A stretch of DNA of 8,919 nucleotides from an uncultured bacterium (GTDB lineage Bacteria > Verrucomicrobiota > Lentisphaeria > Oligosphaerales > Oligosphaeraceae): NCBI GenBank assembly GCA_900548225.1, contig URJM01000074.1, positions 1 through 8,919 on the forward strand. The letters are read 5' to 3'. Shown here piece after piece: positions 1 to 6,879 of the stretch; position 1 is the first letter of the stretch; the number at the start of each line of letters is the position of its first letter. The position numbers and the translations under genes are program-made. Below the pieces are notes generated by a model. The model searched no databases. It had not been told where the DNA came from and saw nothing but the letters and a program-made list of their open reading frames with translations.

Positions 1-441
1 CTTGTCAACGAACTGATTCCCGCCAACACATCCGCCATCGAGGACGCGCGCTCCCGGGGCGACCTCTCCGAAAACTCGGAGTACAAGTACGCAAAGGAAC
101 AGCAGCGCATGCTCAACAGAAGGCGCAGCGAACTGGAAAGCAGCGTCAGCACATGCAAGCCAATCGACTTCGCCGAACAGGAGGTGAACGAATACATCAT
201 CCCCGGAACTGTCGTCACCCTGAACTACGGCGATGGCTCCAGTGAGAGAATCACCCTCCTGGGACTCTTCGACACCGACAGCGAAAAGGGCTGGTTCTCA
301 TACGACTCCCCCATGGGACGCATCCTCCTGGGAAAGAAGGCCGGCGAGAGAATCCGCGTCCCCGCCGGAAAGGACGCGGACATCGAAAAGCTCGAGCCAA
401 TCGCCGCCGAACTCATCGAATTCCTCCGCACGGCGGAATAG
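1..441 (+). CDS. greA: Transcription elongation (cleavage) factor GreA, 3' part
   Basis: The reading frame is open from the first base, so the 5' end lies outside the window; 146 residues are visible. GreA enters the secondary channel of RNA polymerase and stimulates cleavage of backtracked RNA. The N-terminal coiled coil is seen at about residues 1-57, with the tip motif GDLSENSEYKYAKEQQ at residues 20-35. D21 and E24 match the catalytic acidic pair of E. coli GreA (D41, E44). The C-terminal FKBP-like domain follows (about 63-146) with the family motif SPMGRILLGKKAGE at 103-116. Compared with E. coli GreA about 20 N-terminal residues are missing, unless this homologue carries the longer N-terminal extension found in some PVC bacteria. 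The ATG at 109 is internal, because it would remove the catalytic tip. The next gene starts 12 bp downstream, suggesting co-transcription. GreA is favoured over GreB, but the call rests only on this fragment. Confidence 0.93.
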   Translation, partial: LVNELIPANTSAIEDARSRGDLSENSEYKYAKEQQRMLNRRRSELESSVSTCKPIDFAEQEVNEYIIPGTVVTLNYGDGSSERITLLGLFDTDSEKGWFSYDSPMGRILLGKKAGERIRVPAGKDADIEKLEPIAAELIEFLRTAE

Positions 442-453
442 ACAACTCCACAA

Positions 454-1485
454 ATGCACATGCCCAAGATCATCCCTTTTGACAAGCTGGCACAATGGCG
501 GGACGGCATCCGCGCCGAAGGCAGGCGACTTGTCGTCACAAACGGGGTCTTCGACCTGATGCACCGCGGGCATGCGGAGTATCTCTCGCAGGCGGCCGCA
601 CTGGGGGACATCCTCCTGGTGCTGGTCAACGACGACGAGAGCGTCACCCGCCTGAAGGGGCCCTCCCGCCCCATCCAGCCGGAAGGCGACCGCGCCGCGA
701 TGCTTGCCGCATTGGAGTGCGTAGGCGCGGTATGCGTCTTTCCGGGAATCCGCGCCACCGAGGCGCTGCGAAGGTCCTCGCCGGACATCTATGTCAAGGG
801 GGGGGACTACACCCCCGACTCCCTGGACCGCGAGGAGTTTCTTGCGTTGCAGGCATGCGGGAGCCAAATCAAAATCCTGCCCCTTGTGCCTGGATGCTCC
901 ACCAGCTCAATAGTGAAGAGGATTCTCGAGGGCGCAAAGGCACCCGAGGGCAAGGCTGAAGGCGCCCTTGACGAACGCCTCCAGCCTATCTTCCGCAGAC
1001 GGTCGATACGGAGCTTCCTCCCCAGGGCAGTCCAGCGCAACGAAGTGGGGCTGCTCCTGGAGGCCGCCATGGCCGCGCCCTCCGCCAGGGCATGCTACCC
1101 CGCGGAATTCGTCGTCCTGGAATCACAGGAACTGCGCAAAAAGGTCGCAGAATGCCTTCCCAACGGACACTTCCTCGACAAGGCGCCCCTGGGAATCCTC
1201 GTCTGCGGGGACCTTTCACGCAGCTGCGGCCAGGAACTCTCCTATTTGCTCCAGGACTGCTCCGCGTGCGTGGAAAACCTCCTCCTTGCGGCGTCAATGC
1301 TGGGAATGGGGGCATGCTGGCTTGGAGTCCACCCGCGCCAGGAACGCATCGACGCCCTGAAAAAACTCTTCAAACTCCCGGAAAACATCGTGCCCGTGGC
1401 AGTTGTCGCACTGGGGTGGACGACTGAGACGAAGCCGCCGCGCACAAACTACCAGCCCGAACAAGTGCACCTGGACAGATGGTAG
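454..1485 (+). CDS. rfaE2: Fusion: RfaE2-type (heptose-1-phosphate) nucleotidyltransferase + nitroreductase domain
   Basis: This 343-residue protein has two domains. Residues about 5-158 match RfaE domain II (HldE C-terminal domain), which transfers AMP from ATP to D-glycero-beta-D-manno-heptose 1-phosphate for LPS core synthesis. Visible motifs are TNGVFDLMHRGH (29-40, the nucleotidyltransferase HxGH), RLKGPSRPI (66-74), VKGGDYT (114-120) and STSSI (149-153). After a short Gly/Ala/Lys-rich linker (about 160-173), residues 174-343 form a compact FMN-type nitroreductase domain: RRRSIRSF (181-188), APS (208-210), and GACWLGV (286-292) near the C-terminus, followed by the usual VAVVALGW strand. 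No HldE kinase domain is present. The start at 454 has no Shine-Dalgarno sequence; the ATG two codons later (460) is also possible. It lies 12 bp after greA, and the membrane-protein gene overlaps its stop. Domain identities are well supported. The exact substrate is inferred, and the purpose of the fusion is unknown. Confidence 0.88.
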   Translation: MHMPKIIPFDKLAQWRDGIRAEGRRLVVTNGVFDLMHRGHAEYLSQAAALGDILLVLVNDDESVTRLKGPSRPIQPEGDRAAMLAALECVGAVCVFPGIRATEALRRSSPDIYVKGGDYTPDSLDREEFLALQACGSQIKILPLVPGCSTSSIVKRILEGAKAPEGKAEGALDERLQPIFRRRSIRSFLPRAVQRNEVGLLLEAAMAAPSARACYPAEFVVLESQELRKKVAECLPNGHFLDKAPLGILVCGDLSRSCGQELSYLLQDCSACVENLLLAASMLGMGACWLGVHPRQERIDALKKLFKLPENIVPVAVVALGWTTETKPPRTNYQPEQVHLDRW

Positions 1486-2186
1486 CAGGAGCAAGAGCAC
1501 AACGACTCTCAAACAACAGTTGCCGAAAATGCCTGCTGGCTTCCACGGCACTCCTGCTGGTCGTGTTCGGAATCCTCTTCGCAATCATCCCCGCCACCCC
1601 CTGGACGCCGCCAAACCCCGCGTCCTTCGCCGAATCGGTCAAGACCGCATTCGCAATGGACGCCACCAGACCATACACGCCGACGCCCACCACATCGCTG
1701 TGCGCGGACTACTTCCTCTTCGGCGCTGAAAACCTCCTCCTGTACCGCGTCCACAGCCTCGCCGCACATCTCCTCAAGCTCGCGGCGCTGTGGATGCTCC
1801 TCCGGAGAATCGGACTCGGAATCGGAGCCGCAGGAGTCATCACCTTCCTCGCCGCATTCTACCATACGCAGATTAACGCCGTCCTGCAACCCGAGGGACG
1901 GGGCGTGGTCGCAATCACCCTCTTCTCCACCACCGCACTCCTGGCAGCCACCCACTCCGAATCAAAACGCTGGCTCGCATGGATGCTGGGATGCGGCGCG
2001 GCATGCGTCTTCGCCGCAGGGGCAAGCCTCTTCGCGGCACTCCTCGTTCCGACAATCCCAGTCGCGGCTAGACTGGGAAACACCAGGGGAACAACACACT
2101 GGAAACGCCTCGCCCTCCCGGAGACAATCCTCATTGCGTCACTGCTCCTGAACTGCTACATGGCGGGAATAATACCCGCAAGGTAA
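1479..2186 (+). CDS. Polytopic membrane protein resembling the TM core of TMTC/GT-C glycosyltransferases (shortened)
   Basis: This 235-residue protein has about five to six hydrophobic stretches, near residues 18-39, 94-108, 113-130, 143-157, 166-195 and 215-232. The stretch from R64-P65 (TRPYTPTPTTS) through DYFLFG (77-82), YRVHSLAAHLL (89-99), LLRRIG (107-112) and LAAFYH (124-129) follows the pattern seen in TPR-containing O-mannosyltransferase-like (TMTC/GT39-type) proteins: RPLT, then NYxLFG, YHLxNLLLH, LLRRL, LFALHP. The Asp-Asp-bearing first outer loop expected of an active GT-C enzyme is not visible, and there are no TPR repeats at the C-terminus, so it may be a non-catalytic or degenerate relative. 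The ATG at 1479 overlaps the upstream stop by 7 bp, suggesting translational coupling; the next in-frame Met is at residue 60, after the first membrane segment. A strong terminator follows. The membrane nature is certain; the family link is read by eye. Confidence 0.72.
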   Translation: MVAGARAQRLSNNSCRKCLLASTALLLVVFGILFAIIPATPWTPPNPASFAESVKTAFAMDATRPYTPTPTTSLCADYFLFGAENLLLYRVHSLAAHLLKLAALWMLLRRIGLGIGAAGVITFLAAFYHTQINAVLQPEGRGVVAITLFSTTALLAATHSESKRWLAWMLGCGAACVFAAGASLFAALLVPTIPVAARLGNTRGTTHWKRLALPETILIASLLLNCYMAGIIPAR

Positions 2187-2193
2187 CCAATTC

Positions 2194-2229
2194 CCCGACC
2201 GCAACCAATATGCGGCCGGGTTGTTTTGT
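2194..2229 (+). terminator. Intrinsic terminator after the greA block
   Basis: An inverted repeat pairs 2194-2203 (CCCGACCGCA) with 2211-2220 (TGCGGCCGGG): ten positions with one A-C mismatch and a 7-nt loop. It is followed directly by TTGTTTTGT. It begins 8 nt after the stop of the membrane-protein gene, as expected for the end of the greA-rfaE2-membrane protein transcript. Confidence 0.8.
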
Positions 2230-2269
2230 GTTGTCATAACTCATTTAAAATCAAGAACTTATACATATA
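2227..2269 (+). promoter_or_regulatory. AT-rich leader, probable promoter region of the DUF481 gene
   Basis: The 43 bp between the terminator and the ATG at 2270 are markedly AT-rich in an otherwise GC-rich window. They contain TTGTCA (2231-2236), a good -35 hexamer, and TAAAAT (2246-2251), a possible -10, but no well-spaced pair (the gap is only 9 bp). No Shine-Dalgarno sequence precedes the ATG. A promoter must lie here or within the terminator because transcription upstream is expected to stop, but its exact boxes cannot be fixed. Confidence 0.4.
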
Positions 2270-3328
2270 ATGAACAAACACCTCGCAACCCTCCTCTGCA
2301 TCCTCGCTGCAACCACGGTCCTTGCAGACCAGATCACCCTCTCCGACGGCTCCGTCATCAACGGCACCCTCAAGAGCATCACCGGCGGCAAGGCCACGGT
2401 CAAGACCGACTTCGCAGGCGAAATCACCTTCGACGCCGGGAAGATCGTCAAGCTGAACACTTCCTCGAAGGTGGAGATTGCCACCGACGACGGCACCCGC
2501 ATCTCCGGAATCATCAAGACCCGCGAGGACGCCGCACTTGAGCCACCCGCCCCCGTGGAGGAGGGCGCCGAGGCCCCCAAGCCAGCCGCAGGGCCTCTGT
2601 CGCTCCCCCTCTCCAATGTGAAGTTCCTCTGGACCGAGGGCATGGAGGATCCGACGCTGCCTCCCTCACGCAAGTGGGACGGGGAGTTTACGCTTGACCT
2701 CGCGGGCAAGACCGGCAATACAGAGAAGTTCAACGGCGGCGCCGGCGTCACCGCAAACCTGGTCGGACCAATCGACCGCCTCAAGCTCTACGCAAACGCA
2801 AGCTACGGACGCGAAAACCACAATACCAACACCAAGAAGTACCTCGCGGGAGCCGACTATGAGCACAAACTCAACGAGACAAAGGCGCTCTGGTATCTCA
2901 ATGGCGAACTCGAACAGCAGACCACGAGTGGACTAAGACTCCGCCAGGAAGCCGGCGGCGGCTTCGGATACTACTTCTTCGAGGACGAGGCAACCCTCCT
3001 CAGGGCAAGGGGAGGACTCGCCGCAAAGGCCAGAAAGTACACCGACGGCTCACATGCGGACGCAGTCGGCGCACAGTTTTCGCTCCACTACGAGCGCAAT
3101 ATCCAGGAGTGGGGAAAACTGGTCACGGACATCACATACCAGCCGACACTCGACGACATCCACGACTACAGAATCCTCCACGAGTCCTCCATCGACATCC
3201 CGGTCGTCCTCCGATTCCCGATGAATCTCAGAATCGGAATCAGCAACGAGTACAACTCCAGAGTCGCAAGGAACTCCGAAAGAATGGAGACCTCGTACTT
3301 CGCCAAGATGGTCTTCAAGTGGAAATAA
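2270..3328 (+). CDS. DUF481 / YdiY-type outer-membrane beta-barrel protein
   Basis: This 352-residue protein has a classical signal peptide: MNKH, then a hydrophobic stretch to residue 18, with predicted cleavage after VLA-19. It should be exported to the outer membrane. Mature residues 20-65 form the small beta domain typical of YdiY-like proteins (DQITLSDGSVINGTL, GKATVKTDFAGEITF). A Pro/Ala/Glu-rich linker follows at about 90-112. From about residue 137 to the end, alternating beta strands (WDGEFTLDLAGKTGNTEKF, then repeated aromatic and Asn/Arg-rich strands ending YFAKMVFKWK) match DUF481, the salt-stress-induced outer membrane protein family. The role of DUF481 proteins is poorly known. 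The last residue is Lys rather than the common terminal Phe/Trp. It starts a new transcription unit after the terminator, without a Shine-Dalgarno sequence, and a U32 gene follows after 12 bp. Confidence 0.85.
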   Translation: MNKHLATLLCILAATTVLADQITLSDGSVINGTLKSITGGKATVKTDFAGEITFDAGKIVKLNTSSKVEIATDDGTRISGIIKTREDAALEPPAPVEEGAEAPKPAAGPLSLPLSNVKFLWTEGMEDPTLPPSRKWDGEFTLDLAGKTGNTEKFNGGAGVTANLVGPIDRLKLYANASYGRENHNTNTKKYLAGADYEHKLNETKALWYLNGELEQQTTSGLRLRQEAGGGFGYYFFEDEATLLRARGGLAAKARKYTDGSHADAVGAQFSLHYERNIQEWGKLVTDITYQPTLDDIHDYRILHESSIDIPVVLRFPMNLRIGISNEYNSRVARNSERMETSYFAKMVFKWK

Positions 3329-3340
3329 TCCCTCGGTCAA

Positions 3341-5425
3341 ATGGAACTCCTCTCGCCCATGAATTCAAATACGCTTGACGCCGCATTGCAGGCTGGCGCC
3401 GACGCAGTCTATTTCGGCATGAGGAGGCTGAATGCACGCCGCGGCGCAAGCAACTTCTCCCAGGAGGATCTGGCGGAAGTCGTCAGGAAGATCCATGAAA
3501 AGGGGGCCAAGGCGCACCTTGCAATCAACATCGACCTGAGCCCCAGGGAGACGGGGCTTGCCGCACGAATGCTCCAGTTCGCGCAGGAGTGCGGCGTCGA
3601 CGCGGTAATCGTCCGCGATCCCGCCATCCTTGCGTTGAGGGAGTTTTTCCCTGGCCTTGAGTTTCACCTAAGCACCCAGTCGGGCGTCTCCACGAGCGAG
3701 GGCGTGCGGATGGCCAGGGAGCTTGGATGCGACCGCGTCGTCCTGGCGCGTGAACTCACCCGTGAGGAGATACGCGCCTGCTGCCAGGTCGAAGGCATTG
3801 CCATCGAGGTATTTGTCCAGGGCGCGATGTGTTTCTGCGCATCGGGGCGGTGCCTTCTGTCAAGCTGGGTTGGCGGCCGCAGCGGAAACCGAGGCGCCTG
3901 CGCCTCCCCATGCAGGGTCGGCTGGAAGCTGGACAAGCCAGACGCACGGGAGGGGCATCCACTCTCAATGAAGGACCTCTGCCTGCTCGGAGAGCTGGAC
4001 GAACTTGAGGAGATGGGAGTTCAGTCCCTGAAAATCGAGGGGCGCCTCAAGTCCGCAAAGTGGGTATCACAGGCTGTCGGGCTCTACCGCAGGGCACTTG
4101 CACACGCCGATGCGTCCGAAAAGCTTGTCCAGGAGGCCGCGTCCCTCGGCGGATACACGGGCAGAACCCTCACCAGGGGATACTACGAAGGCAATTTCGA
4201 CAACCTGACGGATGACGAACAGGGACGCATCGCGTCAAAGGCGCAGGCAGCGGCACCCTGCACAGCATCCACGGAGCCGCTCACGGAGGACTCCAACGCC
4301 ACAGACGGCCTGGAAATCCACATCTCCGAAGACCCCCAGGGGGGAACTCTCCTCGAGTGCGCCCTGGGAAGGCTTTCGGAGATTGTCAGGATTCCACCGC
4401 AACGCATCGCAAAGGCAAAGCGTGCCGAAGCCCTCGGGGAACTCGTCGAAGCGGCATTGGAAAGGATTCCCACGGGAATGGAGGCCAACTGCCTCTGGAA
4501 GGATGATTCCCTCAAGGAAAAGCTGATGCCAAGACGATGCGACGAGATGATCCTGCAAGGGCTCGCCGCATTCCTCAAAAGTGCGACAAAGGAGGACGAC
4601 GGCAATGTCCGCACCGCCCTGCCCCGCAATGTCTCCGACGCGCTCGCCCTCTCGTCTCCATCCCCCGAAAACCGACGCACCCTCGGCACGGAGCCAGACC
4701 TGGTCAGGGTGCGGCTCGAACAGCTTTCCAGAATCCCAAAGGACTCGCCTATCCTCAAAAAACGCCTGGTCGTCGAATTCCCAGCCGGCACAAGTGCGGC
4801 GGCACTGGCGAAGTGCCTTGACTCCCTGCCAGAGTGGTGCGCAGGACGCGCCATCGTCGCACTGCCACCAGTCTGCTACGAAAAGGAACTGGACAGCATC
4901 AAGGAACTCCTGGCCCTGGCAAGGCAACGCGGGCTGGATGTCGAGGCCAACTCCTGGGACACGCTGCACCTGGTCCGCGAAGCCGAAGCCGGCTTTGTCA
5001 CAGGCCAGGGGCTAGCGGTGCTGAACCCACTGGCGGCAAGGCTTCTCCATCGTCTTGGGGCAAAGTGGGTTGCCGTCTCCTGCGAAATCGACCGGCGACA
5101 GCTTGAGGAGCTTACGGCGTCGTCGGAAGTCCCCCTGTCCATCTGCGTCTACTCAAGGCCGCCCCTTATGAGAACCCGCGCACATCTCCCGCGCGATTAT
5201 TCGTCCCATACGTTCCATGACGCAAGAATGACAAGGTTGAAGGCGACCGTGGATGCGTCGGTGTCGACTCTGCGCCCCGCCGAGCCATTCGACTGGCGAG
5301 GTCTCCGGAATGCCTCCGTCAAGAGCGCACACGCGGAAATCGACCTGGCAGCGGAAGACTCCCCGGAAATCCCGGCTCCTGCGAAGTCACCCTTCCTGTT
5401 CAACTACGACCGCACCCTGAGATAG
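3341..5425 (+). CDS. Peptidase U32 family protein (RlhA/YdcP-like)
   Basis: This 694-residue protein starts exactly at the family's N-terminal motif (MELLSP at residues 1-6, then LDAALQAGADAVYFG at 12-26), which supports the ATG at 3341 despite the lack of a Shine-Dalgarno sequence. The first TIM-barrel-like lobe contains FHLSTQ (108-113) and the signature QGAMC...SGRC...GRSGNRGAC...PCR. C164, C171, C187 and C191 are the four conserved cysteines thought to hold an Fe-S cluster in U32 proteins. The strand SLKIEGRLK follows at about residue 230. A middle DUF3656-like region (about 320-410) and a second barrel-like lobe (about 460-630, with LNPLAARLLHRLGAKWVAVS and RPPLMRTR) complete the RlhA-like layout. 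E. coli RlhA makes 5-hydroxycytidine at C2501 of 23S rRNA; other members take part in ubiquinone synthesis or are called collagenases. Which job applies here is not decidable from the sequence. It is probably co-transcribed with the DUF481 gene. Confidence 0.87.
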   Translation: MELLSPMNSNTLDAALQAGADAVYFGMRRLNARRGASNFSQEDLAEVVRKIHEKGAKAHLAINIDLSPRETGLAARMLQFAQECGVDAVIVRDPAILALREFFPGLEFHLSTQSGVSTSEGVRMARELGCDRVVLARELTREEIRACCQVEGIAIEVFVQGAMCFCASGRCLLSSWVGGRSGNRGACASPCRVGWKLDKPDAREGHPLSMKDLCLLGELDELEEMGVQSLKIEGRLKSAKWVSQAVGLYRRALAHADASEKLVQEAASLGGYTGRTLTRGYYEGNFDNLTDDEQGRIASKAQAAAPCTASTEPLTEDSNATDGLEIHISEDPQGGTLLECALGRLSEIVRIPPQRIAKAKRAEALGELVEAALERIPTGMEANCLWKDDSLKEKLMPRRCDEMILQGLAAFLKSATKEDDGNVRTALPRNVSDALALSSPSPENRRTLGTEPDLVRVRLEQLSRIPKDSPILKKRLVVEFPAGTSAAALAKCLDSLPEWCAGRAIVALPPVCYEKELDSIKELLALARQRGLDVEANSWDTLHLVREAEAGFVTGQGLAVLNPLAARLLHRLGAKWVAVSCEIDRRQLEELTASSEVPLSICVYSRPPLMRTRAHLPRDYSSHTFHDARMTRLKATVDASVSTLRPAEPFDWRGLRNASVKSAHAEIDLAAEDSPEIPAPAKSPFLFNYDRTLR

Positions 5426-5505
5426 GGGCAGAAACGCCCGCTTCTCCGCGCGCGAGTATATTTTCCCTTGGAACGAAAAGCCATCGCGGCCAGGGCAATG
5501 CACAC

Positions 5506-5511
5506 AGGAGG
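5506..5511 (+). promoter_or_regulatory. Strong Shine-Dalgarno site of ptuA
   Basis: A perfect AGGAGG lies 9 nt before the ATG at 5521. It fixes the start of ptuA. It stands out because the preceding genes (454, 1479, 2270, 3341) show no such site. The 95-bp gap between the U32 gene and ptuA also holds an AT-rich patch (TATATTTT, 5457-5464), but no convincing -35/-10 pair. Confidence 0.85.
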
Positions 5512-5520
5512 AGCCAGAAT

Positions 5521-6879
5521 ATGAACGAACAGTTGAGAATCGACTCGCTCTCCGTGACAAACTACCGGTGCTTCCGAAGATTTGACGAGCCGATTAGATT
5601 CGAGCCGGAACTCACCGTGCTCGTCGCAAGGAATGGCGAGGGCAAAACCGCATTCCTCGATGCAGTGAAGATCGCGCTGGGAATCTTCACCACCTCGTTC
5701 CCCGTGGGAACGCAGGCACACTTCCAGCACTCGGACGTCCATATCGGGGGAAACCCGCCAAGCGCACTGTACCCAGTGACAATCGAGGCGACGGGCCTGA
5801 TTGACTCGCACCACGAAAGATGGTCACGCTCCCTCCTGAAGGCAAAGGGACGAACCGTCAACAAGGACGCAAAGGCCCTCTCGGAATACGGCAGGAGGCT
5901 CTGGCAGAAAATCCAGGGGGACGAACCGGACGTGGCACTGCCAATCATCGCCTTCTACGGCACGGGAAGACTCTGGGGAAACAGCAGGGAGCAAAACGCC
6001 GGCACAATCAGCCACCTCGCCGAAACACGCTTCGCCGGATACGAAAACGCACTGTCCGCACGGGCAACATACGCCCAGACAAAGGGATGGCTCCTCGAGG
6101 CAATCCGGACCGAGGACTCGAAGGAGGCGTCCACCACAAAGACAGGACAGCACATCATCTCACAGCTCAACGCAGTCAAAAAGGCACTGGGGAAGGTCGG
6201 GGGCAGGGAAGGACTGGAAAAGCTCCACTACAACTCCTTCTTCAGGGATGAAATATCGGTCGTCAGCACAGTCTCAACCCCCGAGGGCACCGTACCTACG
6301 GCACTGCCAATCTCCTGGCTAAGCGACGGGGTCCGGGCAGTCTTCTCACTGGTGGCCGACATCGCATACCGATGCGCAAAGCTGAATCCACACTTGGGGG
6401 AGGACGCCTGCGAAAAGACCAACGGCATCGTCATGATCGACGAGGTGGACATCTTCCTGCACCCAGCCTGGCAGCAACGCATCCTGGGAGACCTGCACGC
6501 CGCCTTCCCGAACATCCAGTTCATAGTCACAACCCACAGCCCCCAGGTCGTCTCCACGGCCCCAAGGGAGTCCGTCAGGATAATCGACGCGGCGGAGGTG
6601 GTCCCCTTTGACATGCCGACCGTGGGAGTCGGCATCGGAGACATCCTGGCGGGAATCTTCGGAACACACCCGACACCCCAGAACACTGCCATCGCACAGA
6701 AGGTGAACCGACTCCACGCCATGCTCTCGGAAGGACTGGGAGACACCCCCGAGTGGAAATGCCTCTACGCAGAACTCGAGGGATACTTCGGAAAGGACTA
6801 CCCGCCACTGAAGGGAGCCCTCAAACACCGCGACTTCCTGCGCACAATGCAAAAGGAGGAAGGGAACGGGAATGCATAG
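5521..6879 (+). CDS. ptuA: Septu anti-phage system ATPase PtuA
   Basis: This 452-residue ABC/SMC-like AAA ATPase of the OLD/RecF type has the N-terminal pattern LSVTNYRCFRRFDEPIRF (10-27). Walker A follows at 36-43 (ARNGEGKT), with Ala in place of the first Gly. An ABC-like signature is at 267-272 (LSDGVR), Walker B at about 303-308 with D307-E308 followed by LHP (313-315), and the switch histidine in TTHSP at H339. In Septu, PtuA assembles with the HNH nuclease PtuB and controls its activity with nucleotide, acting in the cytoplasm against phage. The identification rests on this ATPase type being directly followed by, and overlapping 8 bp with, a PtuB/TIGR02646-type HNH gene. Similar PtuA-PtuB pairs also act as effectors of the Eco7 (Ec78) retron, but no reverse transcriptase gene is in the window. 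It is complete, with no frameshift. Confidence 0.9.
   Translation: MNEQLRIDSLSVTNYRCFRRFDEPIRFEPELTVLVARNGEGKTAFLDAVKIALGIFTTSFPVGTQAHFQHSDVHIGGNPPSALYPVTIEATGLIDSHHERWSRSLLKAKGRTVNKDAKALSEYGRRLWQKIQGDEPDVALPIIAFYGTGRLWGNSREQNAGTISHLAETRFAGYENALSARATYAQTKGWLLEAIRTEDSKEASTTKTGQHIISQLNAVKKALGKVGGREGLEKLHYNSFFRDEISVVSTVSTPEGTVPTALPISWLSDGVRAVFSLVADIAYRCAKLNPHLGEDACEKTNGIVMIDEVDIFLHPAWQQRILGDLHAAFPNIQFIVTTHSPQVVSTAPRESVRIIDAAEVVPFDMPTVGVGIGDILAGIFGTHPTPQNTAIAQKVNRLHAMLSEGLGDTPEWKCLYAELEGYFGKDYPPLKGALKHRDFLRTMQKEEGNGNA
6854..6859 (+). promoter_or_regulatory. Shine-Dalgarno site of ptuB inside ptuA
   Basis: AGGAGG lies inside the last codons of ptuA, 12 nt before the ATG at 6872. Together with the 8-bp overlap of the two reading frames, this points to coupled translation of the two Septu proteins. 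It supports the start at 6872. Confidence 0.75.

Noticed and set aside
225..867. Long antisense open frames opposite greA and the fusion gene
   Set aside because: They lie opposite well-supported coding sequence, have Arg/Ser/Pro-rich compositions and no recognisable domain; typical of GC-rich DNA.
1509..1955. A 148-codon minus-strand frame opposite the membrane protein
   Set aside because: The acidic, Gly/Glu-rich composition is the mirror of hydrophobic codons on the other strand; there are no motifs.
2266..2271. Perfect TATAAT just before the DUF481 gene
   Set aside because: It overlaps the ATG at 2270, so it cannot be the -10 box of this gene if the signal-peptide start is right; probably chance in an AT-rich leader.
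4183..4969. Two minus-strand open frames of more than 220 codons within the U32 gene
   Set aside because: The plus strand encodes a full two-lobed U32 protein with family motifs at this place; the antisense products are low-complexity and unrecognisable.
5457..5473. TATATT and TTGGAA as a promoter for ptuA
   Set aside because: The order and spacing are wrong (the -10-like box is upstream of the -35-like box) and no partner box lies at 16-18 bp.
5426..5520. A retron-type RNA (msr-msd) before ptuA
   Set aside because: The gap is only 95 bp, no long inverted repeats are present and no reverse transcriptase gene is in the window.
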